A DNA stretch of 64,000 nt from Leuctra nigra (lineage: Eukaryota; Arthropoda; Insecta; Plecoptera; Leuctridae): assembly GCA_934045905.1 (NCBI GenBank), contig OW203766.1:19152309-19216308 (forward strand). Direction: 5' to 3'. The position numbers and the translations under genes are program-made. A model generated the notes under the pieces. That model was not told the origin of the DNA. It ran no database searches and saw nothing but the letters and a program-made list of their open reading frames with translations. Positions 24,801-39,800 of the stretch are shown here, one piece after another. Every line of letters begins with the position of its first letter. Positions within the stretch are counted from its first letter, which is position 1.

Positions 24801-27800
24801 CCCTCGCTCCGGGTCCATCACGCCGGTCATCGACGAGGAGGCTAGGTGAGTCTCAGATCCTTGCACGTAGACACGGCGGACACGACACGTAGACACAGAC
24901 ACGGCGGACACGTAGCACACGTACACGACACGTACACGGGACACTGCAGGTCGGACGCACGTAGACACGGCGGACACGACACGTAGACACAGACACGGCG
25001 GACACGTAGCACACGTACACGACACGTACACGGGACACGGTAGGCACGACGCACGCCGACACGGTCGTACAGATGAGCGGAGTTTAAATAATGTAAAGAG
25101 AATGTCAAAGTTTCTTTATATAATTAAACACGGAAGTTCTTTTCAAAGCTATCTCAAACATTTTACATTATTTTTTCCAAAACTGAGTTGGCAATAGTAA
25201 GAATTTAATACATTTTTAGGCAGGAAAGGAAGAAAATTGTTTTATGAGTTTGTGTTTCATCACTTATCTAACTGTTCGGTTCTCTTTGAAGAAGTTTGCT
25301 GTTTGAGGAAGTTGCGAATTCTCTTGTTTTTTAATTAATCATGTTTTTTGTGAGTTAAATTATTGCAAATCGCGTTTTCTCATTACTGATTTGAGGGATT
25401 TGAGGGATCTTACAGACAATATATTTCTACAAGATTAATATGATATTACTTGACAGATAGCCTAGGTATTGTTATCTATGAAAGCTGAAACTTTGGGACT
25501 CATAGAGCTGAGATAATACCGACGAGAATTCTTAGCGAAACGTGGTTTAAACAAGTTTTTATAGTTATTTTCAGACAACAAAAGCTAACATAAAATGAAC
25601 ACTAAAGCTCAGGATAATCCTTTAAATTGAAAATGAATGACCACGAAAAGAGACTGCGTGCGTCCTGCCTGCTTGCATGACACAAAACACTGCAGAATAC
25701 ACGGGTTGCGTCACGATATTTAGCACGATATGGCGTGGGTTTCTTGACACTTGACTCGAGATGCCGGTGAAAGTCATCCGGTTGAAACTAAGAACTTTTC
25801 AAGTTGTACCAACAGCTGCCACCAAGTTTTATCGCTTTGAGTTGTAACTTAATTTTGAAGATTTTATTCTAAGTAATAATAAGTATTGTTCCTATCTTCC
25901 CCTAATAGTTGACCATTGCTGTATGAACCCGACAATCCATATCGATACCAAATGGCAGAAGGGCGTAAGAATCATTCGGAAGAAGATGAACTTTCCAAAA
26001 AGTAGCACAAAGTCACTAAACTGATGTCCAAATGAAAAATGCTCGCTCTAAAAATACGATTTTTTACGATTTTAACGCTCTGAGCGTAAAAACTACGCTC
26101 AAAGAATGTTGTTATTCAAGTTATTGTGCGATTCACAAAGTTATAGAGTATGCCCATTACTTTCGGGAGAGAAGAAAGCTGGAAACTAAACGATTGGTAA
26201 AATTCATACGTCAGTTGCGACACTTGACTCGGATTGACCAATCAGACGGCTAGGATTTTGCGTGACGGAGTGAACCTCGGCTTCCGATTGGTTCCCGATG
26301 ATTCTGACGCGCCAGACGGCATAGCGCTGACATCCTTCTGCCACCCCCACTTGCTCTGCTGACTGCTGACTTGCTGATTAGTGTGTCTGTGTGTGGTTTT
26401 CTTCTATCAAGCGACACTGAGTTGCTAGACGAGTCGTATAGTCTGTACGGCGTCAAGTTGCCACCCGGTCGGCCGCTGGTGATGCCCGTGCAGCCGCGCG
26501 GCGCGTTCCCCGTCCCCCCTGCCGTCGTGCCGTACGACCAGACTAGGTAGGCTACCCGGGCCCGCACGCACGCACGTGGCACGTCACGTAGCACGTCACG
26601 GATATGTAGCACGTCACGTAGCACGTCACGGATATGCAGCACGTCACGTAGCACGTCACGGATATGTAGCATGACACGTGGCACGTCACGTATGTGTAGC
26701 ACGTCACGTAGCACGTCACGGATGTGTAGCACGTCACGTAGCACGTCACGGATATGCAGCACGTCACGTAGAACGTCACGGATGTGCAGCACGTCACGTA
26801 GCACGTCACGGATGTGTAGCACGTTACGTAGCACGTCACGGATATGTAGCATGACACGTGGCAACTCTTGCATTTAATACGTCGTATGTTTGTGACGTCC
26901 AAGTATTGTTTTTTTTATATGTATTGTCTTTTAGCGTCGCTGGCACGTTATTTTAAAAAAGTTCGAATTCTCGTGTTTTGGAAATCTTCAAAATATTCTT
27001 CGAATTGGCACGTTTGCATCATGTCGAGATATTTTAGTGTTCTTGATAGTTCGTCTTGACGGTGAATACTTGTAAACTGTTGATTTATAATAGTCTTGTC
27101 GCGCCCGATTAAAATTAGTACACTTTTTTCAAACACAGGACGGACTCCGAAAGCAGATTTTCGCCCTTATCTTCCACCAAATCGTTAGTAGCTAACGTTT
27201 AGAAATGAAGTCTGAATATAGACTATCATATTCAAAGTTATTGTGTTGACCGAATAACTTCAATCGGATTTATTATTAAATAATTTGATACTATTTTTAG
27301 GAACTATCACCGAAATGTCTACTTAGTATTTTTACCTTATTATTGCTCTCTAATGTTGAAATTCGAATACATTGTTACTAGAATATCAGCCTTGTTTAGA
27401 ATAATTGTTTCGAGTATTTGCTGTGTATATGTAAGTAAAGTATTGCGTCTATTTGTTCACATTGATTATTCAACATCGACTTCTTCTTCTCCATCATTCG
27501 CTCTGATAAGCATGTCTTCCTGCTCGCATGTCGTTAGTGCTTGGTCTGTGATTGCGCGTCTATAATCATCCTGTTGCACTGATATTGTCTAATTCTACAG
27601 CCATGGTCACGATCACATTCTACTCATTCTCATTCTCTGTCATCGCTCGTCCGTGTTTTAACTCAAAGTGTGTCATAATCAATGGATATTTGTTGTGCCG
27701 TCCATGTTTATGTTTATGATATGAGGAAATGATGTCAGTGAAACCTGGTGGGGTGTGAAATGTTGAAATTTCCTCCGTTTTTGTTACAAGATATGGTAAA

Positions 27801-30800
27801 GGACGGATTTGAAATGACGTATTTTGATGTCCCCCCATCCCATTAATTTATGAAAATCAGGTATCACATATCATTTCCAAAACAATTAGCTGTCTATAAG
27901 TGTGATTCAAGAAATTAGTAATTTTTAGGAAACTGTACCCACGAACCTCTCATTTTCCGAAATACTTTTGAAATGATTTATTCACGACCACCTACTGAAA
28001 TGTATACCTGGGGCCCTATTCTCGAACTTTTAAATTCCTCATTCTGAAGGAATTCGATTCCATTCAATGTTAATCTATATGGCATTGAATCGAATGTCAT
28101 CAGAATTTGGAATTTTTAAGTTCTGGAATAGAGCCCCTAGACAAAAGACCATGAAATTTTATTATTTGTCCAATGTTTTTAATAGATTGCAATTATTGAA
28201 TAGTACCTACATTGTAATAATGCAATAATAGTATTACTATTAAATTTTTAATATCTTTTTCAATTACTTATGTTTCGCACTAATATTATTTATTTATACA
28301 TAATAATTTATGAAATATACTACTTTTGTTTTACTGAACCGAAGCCCTAAATTGTTGGGGATTTAAACATTGATTCATATAAATTCCGTTAAATTGCTTT
28401 TATTGACGTTATGAACAAAATTGTTTTGATATTTTCATTTTGCATTTTATTAGACGGGGCTGGCTAATATAATGAAATACGCCTAGTAGATAGTTGAACA
28501 AAAATGTATGCTCTAGTACTTTGACTAGTTTAATGACACGGTATTGTCCCCGACGCCGACAACAATGGACACACAATGCCATTGACTTGTCAGAGCTTGC
28601 CTGTCCAGGATCCGCGTCGAGCACATGGAGCGTCAGCTGGCCAACCTGACGGGGCTCGTCCAGAAGGCGCTGACGCACTCGCCGACGCCTCGCGAGTACC
28701 TCCAGGTGCCGCCGACGTCCTCGTCCAGGGACCCCAACAACTACCGCAATGGTAAGTGCCCCGGCGCCGCGGCGCCTGTGCTTGACGAACACATAGAACG
28801 CAGTGCGGGATAACGACACGACGCCAGAGAAAACTCATTGACGATGTCCATGTTTCTAGTCAATTGTTTACGGAATTGCGGCTATTTTTCGTATAAATAT
28901 TGTTTCTAAAAAAAATCACAAAAGCAGAAATAATGTTCTCTACGCAAAGTTGCTCATTTACAGAGAAAGTTTCTGATTTTATTCAATTTTTATCTCCCCT
29001 CCATCCAAAAAATGTGTACCTTAACAAATACATTTTTGTTCGCCGACACATTTTTTGAGTCCTTCAATTTTTTTATATGAAAAATGCGGGGGATTGTTTA
29101 GGTCGTGCGTACCTAAATTATTTGTTCGAACTCTTAAAAACGCTTTATATATTTTAATACTTCAAATGTATACAAACAAAATCGCGCGTATTATTTCTCA
29201 AACAAAACTAAAGAATACTAAAAACTAAAACCCAATATACTAAAAAATTACAAATAAATATTTTCGATCACCAGAATGATTTTTTTACAACACTCTTGCA
29301 TCAGCTCGATTGGCATTTTCGTCGATAATGTTGCTCTGGTGTCGGTTGCTATCTTCACACTGTGTTAGGAGTCATGCACTGCAGTTAGTGTAGTGCAATG
29401 CAATGACACAATATGCAAGGACTTGGTGGCAAACGTTCACATATTACTTCAACTGCCAATAAGTAAACTATCACTTAGATCAATCATTATGTAGCTGTGC
29501 AAAAGAATCACTGCTCATTATTGGCCTGTCGGATCATTTTGAAACCATCACCATATGTCGTATTTTAGAAATGCAAAATAGGTAATATTTCACATCAGCT
29601 TTTCGTGTTTAAAGTCCGTTTCCCGTTCGTTTGTTTTTACTGAACGATGTTTTGAAGTTAGAGTATTTATTTTGAAGCCCTTTGAATGGAAGTCTAACAG
29701 AAATGTTATGAAAAGAGGATGAACGGATCCCAGTTTGAGATTGTAAATTATTTCAACTGAATTCAGTGCTGTGCATAAAGGACGTCAATCTTAAAATGGT
29801 GTATTTTGAATCTAGCCCCCTTCCCCTAGTAATATTTTGTCACGATTTTCGAAACCCTCATTTCTAAAAGAACGTCACAAAACTATTTCTTTTCCCCCGA
29901 AACTTATACATTTATAATACAATTTAGCCATGTTTTTGTCCGTAACTATAATTCAAACTGCTTTAAAATCTCTTTATTAAAACGTGACGTCCAACCCCCC
30001 CCCCCCCCCATCCTTCATGCACAGCCCCTCATAAAAATGGCAGAGTGCCGATTTTTTGGGGTATAAATTTAAACCTGCTAATATGGACTACATTGCTGAT
30101 GTTTTATATAAAAGTCCACTAAAGTCCAATCTTACGTTAAATATCCACGAACGGCTTCCTCCTAAACGTCTTCATTCCTGTTGCTCATCTGTTTCTGCTG
30201 GACTTCCCCCCCCCCCCACCCCGCGCTCGGGTCACCTCCGCGAGAGGTCAAAGTGAGAGTACTCTGAATGTTGTTTGTAACACGTGTGTCTATCACCTTT
30301 GTTTAGCTGGCGATGATTTCGATAAGCATTCTAGTTCAAGTTCGGCGTCTCTGCCAGGTTGGTTTGCCTCCACTACCAGCTGACTAACACTACTACACAC
30401 ACCCACATGAACATGAAACCAACTTGTCCAACTTGTCTCCACGCATCATCTATGTCAGCGGAATTCGATTTTAGGCTTGGATTTTGGAGAATTGTTATTC
30501 GTCATTGGTTTTCATACGCGATCGATTTTGCTGCTTGTTGCAGAATTTTTTGGGGAACGATTGGAGACGAAATAAAATACAGACTTAAGCTGGGTTAAAG
30601 CGTTAAAGTTGAGCCAATTTTAACTTTGACGAGACCGAAACGAAACCGAAACAAGTGAACATGCGAATGTAAACATGGACGATTTCCTTTGTTAAAAGGT
30701 AGCCATTTTGCGAAAGCGAAGCGAACCGGAAGCGAATTCGATGCGAAGTATGGGAACCCAGCTTTAGGGTTGACTAATTTCACCTTAGGTACACGCTAAA

Positions 30801-33800
30801 TTTGAAAGAGTGAAATCTTAATCGTAAACCATAATCGTATCATTTTTGAGTGGATTTAACTAATTTTGGAGCGATTTCCACTTTATCATATTTAGAGTGT
30901 TTAGAGTGTTTAGGTGAATTTTTAACACCCCCGAACACATTTTGTGCATTTTGAACATATTTTGATAAATTTTTTGTAATATTATATAAACCTTTTTACA
31001 ATTTTTAGCTTATTCATTGACATTTGTGTAATTATTTCGTGGATACATTTTAGAAAAATCGTTCTGTCTTTAGGGGAGATTTAATGTCTTGAACGTTTTG
31101 AGAATTGTTCGAGGATTTTGTGAGCCTCTGGAATGTTAGCCATTTTAATAGCATTACGATAAAATAGTAAGACAGAAATAATTACCTTGACGAGGTTAAA
31201 AGTCAGAAGAAAACCGCAATTTCATCCTGAAAATGCAGTTTTCTTTTTTTTTTATCCAGAACCAACATAGATGTTTTGCATCTGTGAGAGCTGTCATTTG
31301 TCAATTAGAGAGAGAGTAAGGAGAAATGCTTGAACTCGAAGTGTCACTTATCGAAAGGTCAAGAGTGGTCACGCGCAATGTTCCACCGATCAAGAGCAAA
31401 ATAGAAAGACTGAGAGTGTTAATTACCTTGTTTGACGTATTGTTGTAGAGAATTTCCAGTCGCGTTTTCGTGATTATTAAGCCATTTTGTGGCGTTATAA
31501 TATGATGTATTATCATTTTCCGGGACTAGGAATTATTGGCGGACAGAAGGGTGAGGGGGGGACACTTGATCTCCCCCCCCCCCCTGAATTCCACAAATAC
31601 CGAAACAATACGAAAAGCACAATATCAAATGTTTTTTTCGCTCTTTTGCAAAGAAAGTTAGTACTTTTTACATTACCTCATCTTTGCCTTTTTGGGGTAC
31701 TATAATTTTGAATATTTTTATTCACATGTCAATGTAAGAAAACAAAGCTTAAATATCGGAATAAGATGATTTTTTAAGTTTCTGTTCCACTGAACAAGGA
31801 AAACTCCAAACTCACCAAAATATAGTCACAATCATAAAAATGTCCCAGAACTTTAGACCCAGACCCCACATTCCAGGGGCTTAAAATTCCACATTGAACT
31901 TTCAAAGTGCCCCCCCCCCTTCCCTCTCCCCCATGGCATAAATCTTGTGCACGTCCTTGATAGGAAAAGTTATATATTTAATATATTATTGTACAACACA
32001 AAAAGTATACACAGTCACTTATCTACAAGCTGATAGAACTCTGTTGCCTTCAGATGATATATGGAGAATTGTACTTGAAACTGACAAGTTGGGTTCGTTC
32101 ATTTCTACAAGAACACACATTAGGTTACGCCAGACTATAGATGGATCAAAGCAAATTCACCCATCGAATGCTTTCATCTTTTTAAATGTTGAAATTCATT
32201 GAAACTAAGGCTGTCACAAGTTCAAATGACAGTTCGTTTTTTTATCTGTTGAAACATTTACACTGAATTTATTGAGATAAGATTCAAATGAGGCAAACCA
32301 CCACATTAGTTAGTTTAAGTTTCGGAAAACAGATGGTCTCTCTGTGGTTTCAAACCCAAAACCAAGCACATAGTCTGGCGTACCCCAGACGACAACACAG
32401 TTTTACACTCCTCAATCGGTCAGGTATTATTTCATCGCGTTATTTTACATTCACAGATTTTTACCATGATCCACTTTTTATTATTTACCTTTCAGATTTT
32501 TTACAGATTTTTGAAATATTTACTAAATATTTTTTTGAAAATGGATATCATTGAAAAATGTATTGCTTTTGCTTTTTGAGAAGTATGAAGAGGATGTTTT
32601 AAGGTGTACGGATTTTGTGTTTGGATCTGTATGAAATGGGACTCGTATGTTGTCTTGCAGATGAGGCCTACATGAGGACGGACACAAAACCCCCCAAATT
32701 AGGAAAAGGTCAGGTGGTCACCGCTTTCCGTATGCTTGGCGAATGAATTTTACCTTTAGCGCTTCTCTTACGCTGCACTCTCTTACTGCTGTATATTTCT
32801 TACGTCTGAGTACAGACTAGATCATTATCTCTGGATCTATGTGTACTTCTTTTGACGCATGCAAATTAGAACATCCTGAGCAGCAGTAAAGGAGTAGTAC
32901 ATTGGAATGTGTGTGTTGTTTGTCGTGTGACTAATTATGCACTCTTGGTGTTTCTTGTTGTGTTGTATTGAAAAGTTATCGGTTTGGCGCTGGGTTCTAA
33001 ATAAATTTCATTGTAAGGATGTTCAGGTATAAATTAAAATTAAATTAAATGTGAAAATATTTAGGAACCAGAGCTAATCTGATAATTATTAAAATGTTTA
33101 TTGTTTTGAAAAATTACACGGACTCATTTCCCTAAGTCTGTGATATAGAAGCAAAGCTGTTTTGTAAGTGAACAGCTCAAACTAATAAAGAACTCAGTCT
33201 ACAAGTAAAGAAATCTTAATTTAATGTATATTTAAACTATATTCTATTCTTTTATATTATTATAAGGAATCTTTTTTGAAGTTCCATCTCATTTGTATTA
33301 TAGGGCATCCTAATTACGTACACAATTATTGGTTAGGTGGTGGTGGGGGGAGGGTGGGTGGGTGGCTACAGAAGAGGGAAAAGGTGTAAATAAGTAACTA
33401 CTACTACTTTCCAAACTCATATTTTCATACTATTTAATTTGGGAAAAATAGTTATTTTTAAGTTTGTAAGTTGGAGCACCAAAATGAATTAATAATTTGA
33501 ATTACATGGGGTGAAGGTCTCAATATTTGATGTAGTTATAGGGAGGGGAAGGGGGTAATTGATTTTGTAACAAGTTGTAACATAGGGAGGAAGTTGTGGG
33601 GGGGGGAGGGTGAAGAGGGGGTTTGAAGCGTGTCTAAAAAACTGAAAAAACTGTGTCGTAATCAATGGACATCCCCAACCAAAGTTGCACTGATACATTT
33701 ACTAACATCTGTCTTCGTTTGTTAAAGACTGCTTTCTTTCGACATTTCTTAGCTCGAATGTTTGGCATGCTCGTTTGTCAGCTCCATGCAACTCTCTTCA

Positions 33801-36800
33801 AGAACACGAGGAGTTGACAAACCAGCATACCTCGCTGTTTTCATTCATCTTGCACGCTCCACTTTACTGTCGTCGAGCGACGTACGACTTGCACGCAATG
33901 TCATCGCTCTGTCTTCGTGTGGTGTAACCTCTGTGTCCCGCGTCTTGCAGACAAGTCCGTGTCGTTTGAGAAGTCGGTGTCATTCTCCGACGAGCCTCCC
34001 GACATGAACAGTCCCAAGCAGCATTCCCCTCAGCACACAGGTGAGACATGCATCCCTTCGCTCCTCGCCCATGCAAGGTGACAGGTGAAGGAAACCAATC
34101 ATCATTTCTAAATTGACATTAAGCCTGTAACCTGTAGATAGATTTTATTAGATTTCATGTCAAAATAAACCTATTACATTTTTTCATTTTTTAAAATTTT
34201 AAAAAGTTTAAAAGATGCGATAGGTCTGTTTGTTTACCATGCCAAAAACTGCTGCAAACTGTCACAAGCTACACATCTTCAGCATAGCAGGTTTTGGCAG
34301 TTTGTGGTAGTTACAACGAACAAGGTAAACGAACGGAACTTTCAGTTGTACTCTTTTCAAGTTTTAAACAATGAAAACGGTTTCAAAACATGTATTTTCA
34401 AGACTTTTCAAATTCAAAAAATCAAACAATCAAATTGTGGAGGCCATCCAGGTAGCTGAGCAAGTTTACAATTTCTCTGTTTACAGGCGTTGGTCTTTTT
34501 AAAAATAATGATTATTTGTATGAATTCGTGTCAGTTTGGAGCTTTGGGTTTGCACAACCAAGGATAAATGGTTTTGGGGCTTCATTCCTGTGTGTCTTTG
34601 CTTTGAAATTTTATAATGTCTAAAATATTAAATATTCCTTACCACCTCAATAACGTTAATGTTCACCGCAGTATTCTGTAACGTCCATCATAAATGTACA
34701 ATCAAATTGTTCTTAGCATACAGGAATCAGGCCTGGAGTCCAAGATGCATCTGGCCGCTGGCCATCATTATGTTGTCGTAGTCTCATACATTGTGCTGCA
34801 TTATGCAATACTAACAACAGTTGTCTCTACAGATGCCTTGTGTCTTGCCATAGGCAAGTTCTGGTGAACTTGTCCTGGCATTTTGTTAACCTATTGATTG
34901 TCTTTCCGAATGCGTACCAAAAGCGGACTCAAAACCTACTAAGCCGGCAATTAAATCATCGACTTTGCCACGAATGTCTTCACAAGGTACTTACATCCAT
35001 GATGCATGTTGTGTGTTTGTGTGTCGTTGTAGTTGAAATGTGGTGGTGTTGTCCCAATGTCTCCTTATTGATGTGTGAGGAGACGGAGAAATTTATATTA
35101 ATTTTCGGAGAGCCGCTCACTGCTAAAATTATGTTTCTTAGAAATGTGAGTCTCATGAAATGAAGAAAATCATGCATGCTACAAAATTATTTTCTGAAGG
35201 GGCAATCACCACCACTGTAGATTGTTTCAATGAATATTGGCTAATGCTGGCCGTACTGCTTGTTGCCTTCAGAACGAAACGATCGAGACAGACACAAACC
35301 GCCGCCTCCACCAAAACCTGTCGCCCTTGCACCGGCGCAGTATGATGGCAGGCACATATACAGAGGTAACTTGATGTGACGATCGCACATGTCTCTCCGA
35401 CCTTGACATTCCGCTGACGTTGATCGTCTTGTCGACAGATCTGCAGCTTACGCCGGAGATGTACAACCAGCTGCGAGGGCTGCAGAAGAAGGCCAAGGAC
35501 CTGCGCAGCGAGGTGCGCAACTTGCGCCGCATGTCGCAGGCGCAGGCGCACTCGGTGCGCGAGACCATCCGGGACACGTTCATCAAGATCAGGGCGATGC
35601 TGGTCAGCGGGGGAGCGGACGTGTGGGCGGCGGGAGGCGACCACGAGAAGGGACGGCTCAATCGCGAGGAAGAGATCTACAAGCAGGAGATGATTCGACT
35701 TGAAAATGACCTTACGTAAGAAAGAAATCTTATAAATTTAAACTTATTCCAATACTGAGATTATTATAGTGCTCTTTCTAGACACATTGTGATCCTTTTG
35801 TTTTTTTCTGACAAAACTCAACATTGTGGATAAAGGTTATTTTGCTAATTCAACATCAAACTCAATGCTTATTTATTCTTTCTGTTTGTTGTTATTTCTG
35901 GAGACTATAAAATTACCAGGAAATCTGTCCATCATGACATTGTGCCATTTCCTTTTGTTTATAATATATGATTTTAAATGTGCGTTATAGACAAGGCCAA
36001 TATCTAACAAAGCCTACAGTGGCATTAAACAAATTGTTGTAAAATAACCCTTCATTCCATTTGCAAAATATTAGCTTTGACTCGCCTTGCAGGGAGCTGG
36101 AGCAGACCGTGGAAGAGTTACGCGGCAACGTCATCAATCGCAAGACCCGAGTCAACATGTCCGACGTCGAGAACATGGCGCTCGTGCTGAGCAAGTCAAG
36201 CAAGACCGTCGCCGATCTCAAGGTCAGGTTTCCCAGCCTGCAGGAGGGCATGAAGGGTCTACTCTCATCGGAAATGGAGAAGGTGGTCCGTGAAGAAAAG
36301 TAAGTTTACTCACGATTTACACTCTGTCATAATAGTGATGAATCAGTACTAGTTTCAACTACCCAATCAATGTTGTTTGATTAATTTGTGTGATCATGAT
36401 AAAAAGGCATAATTCTTTTTGGCCCTTGAGAGGCAAACGGAAGCGAACGGAAATCGCACGGTTCGTCAGAGCGTTTTTTTGAAATTTTGTCTTCCCACTA
36501 AATAATTTTAAAAAATCAGATAGTAACGACCCATAACAGCCTAATATACTAAATAATGCCGCACATTGGAGTTCATTATGACCTCTGGTGCGACCTCAAA
36601 GTGTTAAATACGATTATTAATAATCGTATTTAACACTTTAATAATCGTATTTAACACTTTGAGGTCGCACCAGAGGTCATAATGAACTCCAATGTGCGGC
36701 ATTATTTAGTATATTAGGCTGTTATGGGTGGCTGTTATGGTGGCTGTTAAGACAAAATTTCAAAAAAACGCTCTGACGAACCGTGCGATTTCCGTTCGCT

Positions 36801-39800
36801 TCCGTTTGCCTCTTAACCCTCCAAGTGCCAACGTCGATTTTTTCGACACTTCAAACTGTATTTCTAGTGCCAACGTCGATTTTTTCGACACTTCGTAAAA
36901 TTGGGGCCCTAAATTTTATTTAAGGGCGCACAGTGTATTTTATTGGTGGATTTGTTTATTTGATCAATAGTGGATCAATTGTTGAGCTAGTAAAATTACT
37001 TTAGAAGGCCGTGAAACATGATTCATAAAGATGGTGGTGAATTCTCGCCTATTGTTACCATGTGTGCAATTGCGCATGCGCAACTACTAAAATCGACGTA
37101 TCTTTTATTCTATTGCATATAATTGTTTGATTATTTTTTTGGTATTTCTCAGCATTGTAAATTACATTTAGTTTGATAAAAACGATCATGGTCATTAGTG
37201 ATTATTTTGTGCAAATAATTTGGCAAAATACCTTTTTATTTGTAATTAAATTTTATACGATTAATTATATTTTTAGTCAATTGATATTTCGAAAAAAACT
37301 AAAATGTCATGCACTCATATGATTCTTTGGAGTCTTCTGAAACTTTTAAAACCAATCCCAATATTGTTGATCAATTATTTCATCTTCAAATTAATTTTCC
37401 CAATTATGTCCACATTTCTGCTAAATAGGGCTGGCACTATACACTTTTTAGCCTTGGCACTTGTAGGGTTAAAAGGTAGGTGCAATAAAAGAAATGACAA
37501 TTGATGGAATTGAAATTACTTTTCCTCATTCAAATACGTTTCTCACTGATTCAAATTGTAACTAAATACTTACAAATTACAATATGAGTGATAGAATTGA
37601 GTTGAGTTTCTCATACTGTTGATTTACTTGACAGGTTTTTGGTGGAGGAGCCTGAACGACTAGAGAGCGCACTAAGGCGCTGCAAGAAATTGACAGGAAC
37701 GCTGGTCACATTGAAGAGGTAACTGTATCTCTTCTAACTGTTAAATGTGTAATCACAAGCGTTTGTTATTCCACGATGATGGCTTTTACACCGTCTGTTT
37801 GCAGACTTGCATCAGTACAGGAACAACGCCTGCCTCCATCCTCGACACCGGAGGCTCGTTTGTCCCCGACGTTGGGCGACTCCGACAGTACGCCTCCCAT
37901 CACTCCGCCTGCCCATGGCAAGGTATGTCGCTCGCTTCACTCCAGTCTGTCCTCGGTGTTGCATGCAGCATTCGGTGTTCGGAAACATTGCCCGTGGAGC
38001 GATCCTCTAGCGAGGACGGTTTTCTCTCCCCGGCGGTGTTTCTGTTCTCCTCCTCTCCTATCTTTACTCTTCTTACTTCTCTCTCTATCTCTTCTATCTG
38101 TCTATCATACCAACTCTATTATACTAACTGCTATCTCCTTGCTACAGTAGATCAACACACCTGCAGACATTTCATATATACCAGGTTTTACAAACTTCAT
38201 GTTACTTGTGCACAATGCACACCAATCACAAAAAGATCGAAATAAACTTTAAGCGTTTTCATGCAAAATACATCTTTACAATTGAAATCATGATGCACGA
38301 ATTTCCGAGTGCGTTTCCAATGTGTACCCCTTTAAAAAGAGATATCCAATTATTAATCATCCCAATTTTGTTATAATTGATGTCGCATTTAGTTATTTTT
38401 TCAAGTGTGTGTGAACTGTAAGTATAACAACGGATGTTCTTTTCCACCCTTCCCACTACTTTCTATAAAATATACGTAATTTTACAGCAGTAGACTAAAC
38501 ATCACTATAAACATGCACCATCATTTCTCTAGCACTTTGTGCACAGTTTTGGAATGTAATAGTAACTATACAATATCCACATCACTTGACGTGTAGGTAT
38601 TAGTTAATATTTGATGAAATTCACAAATTCTCAAGCTGAGCAACGCTTGAGAATGAAAGCTAGTTAATCAATGTTTATGAATCACAAGACATAGTTGTTC
38701 TTATCATGAATCACGACTTCCCGTTCCTTCTTTTCATTTTGTTGGATGTTCGTGAAGATGTTGTGCCAAACTAGGAATTGTTGCTGCCCCTAGACTGTTA
38801 CTATCGTTTCCTTGATCGAGATCGCTGGTCAATCTTGGCTCTCGAAAGCTTCCAGAGCTTCTCTCACAAATCCCAGTTTTGTGATGCATGGTTCAATCAT
38901 TGAGGGTCCAAATGGACACTAAGGAAAAGTCAACTGTCATTAATTTGTAGATTGAACACTAATTGTATTCGAGTATGAATAAATCCATCGAGTTGGTATT
39001 GATCTGGCTGACAACTGAAATCGCTTAAACCGATTATACCACATTGATTTTACTGTACAAGCATTTTTACTAACAAGACCTTGACTCTTCTTTGGTGTGC
39101 CATTATCATTCTTAGTGGATCAAGTCAGGAGTAATTTGATCAGATTCAATGTAGAGCAACGACACTATTGATGATTAGCTCTTAGCTATTTTTCTCACCA
39201 AGTTATCGGCAATGACAGAATGTTTTGTTTTCACCTGTACAGTATAACTGGAAGTGGAGCTCGCACTTCAAGGATGCAATATCCATACACGAGTAAAGCA
39301 ATATCACTTACTTTATTATCATTACTACAATAATATGCTTGCTTTTTTACATTTTCTCACATTTATGTCTAAAAAAGTCAATGAGATTTTTTTAATTCTT
39401 TTCTTTCTTAATTGTCCTAAATAAGACAGCTTGGCCTCAGATGTTTATTACTCAAATTGCTTTCATAATGAACTGTTTATTTCTCCTTCCTCTTTAAAGT
39501 AAGGTAAACTCATTGGAAATGATTCACTCGGATTAAAGGGTATGCATTACGGCGGTGGCATCGGTTGGACGAACCATGCTCGTCATAACTAGTGTACTGC
39601 ACCAATATGTTAAAACATGTAAAACAAGTTGCTGATAATGAACGAAAAAATATGCTTTTTCTGTCCTTGCAAATGGTTTGACTTGACGTATTGCAATTTG
39701 TCATGTAGCTTCGAAAGAGTATCTGCAATCAATCTCTACTAGTGTTTTCGTACACATAGTTGACGGAATGGTTTCGCTTTGTTAACTCCTAGTTTGATGC

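Noticed and set aside
24795..25108. Cys/Val/Arg-rich minus-strand frames
   Set aside because: By-products of the 94-bp minisatellite after the exon c donor.
26250..26902. 207-codon and 116-codon minus-strand frames
   Set aside because: They come from the 30-bp minisatellite (unit divisible by three) plus the complement of exon d; repetitive LHIRDVLRD has no support as protein.
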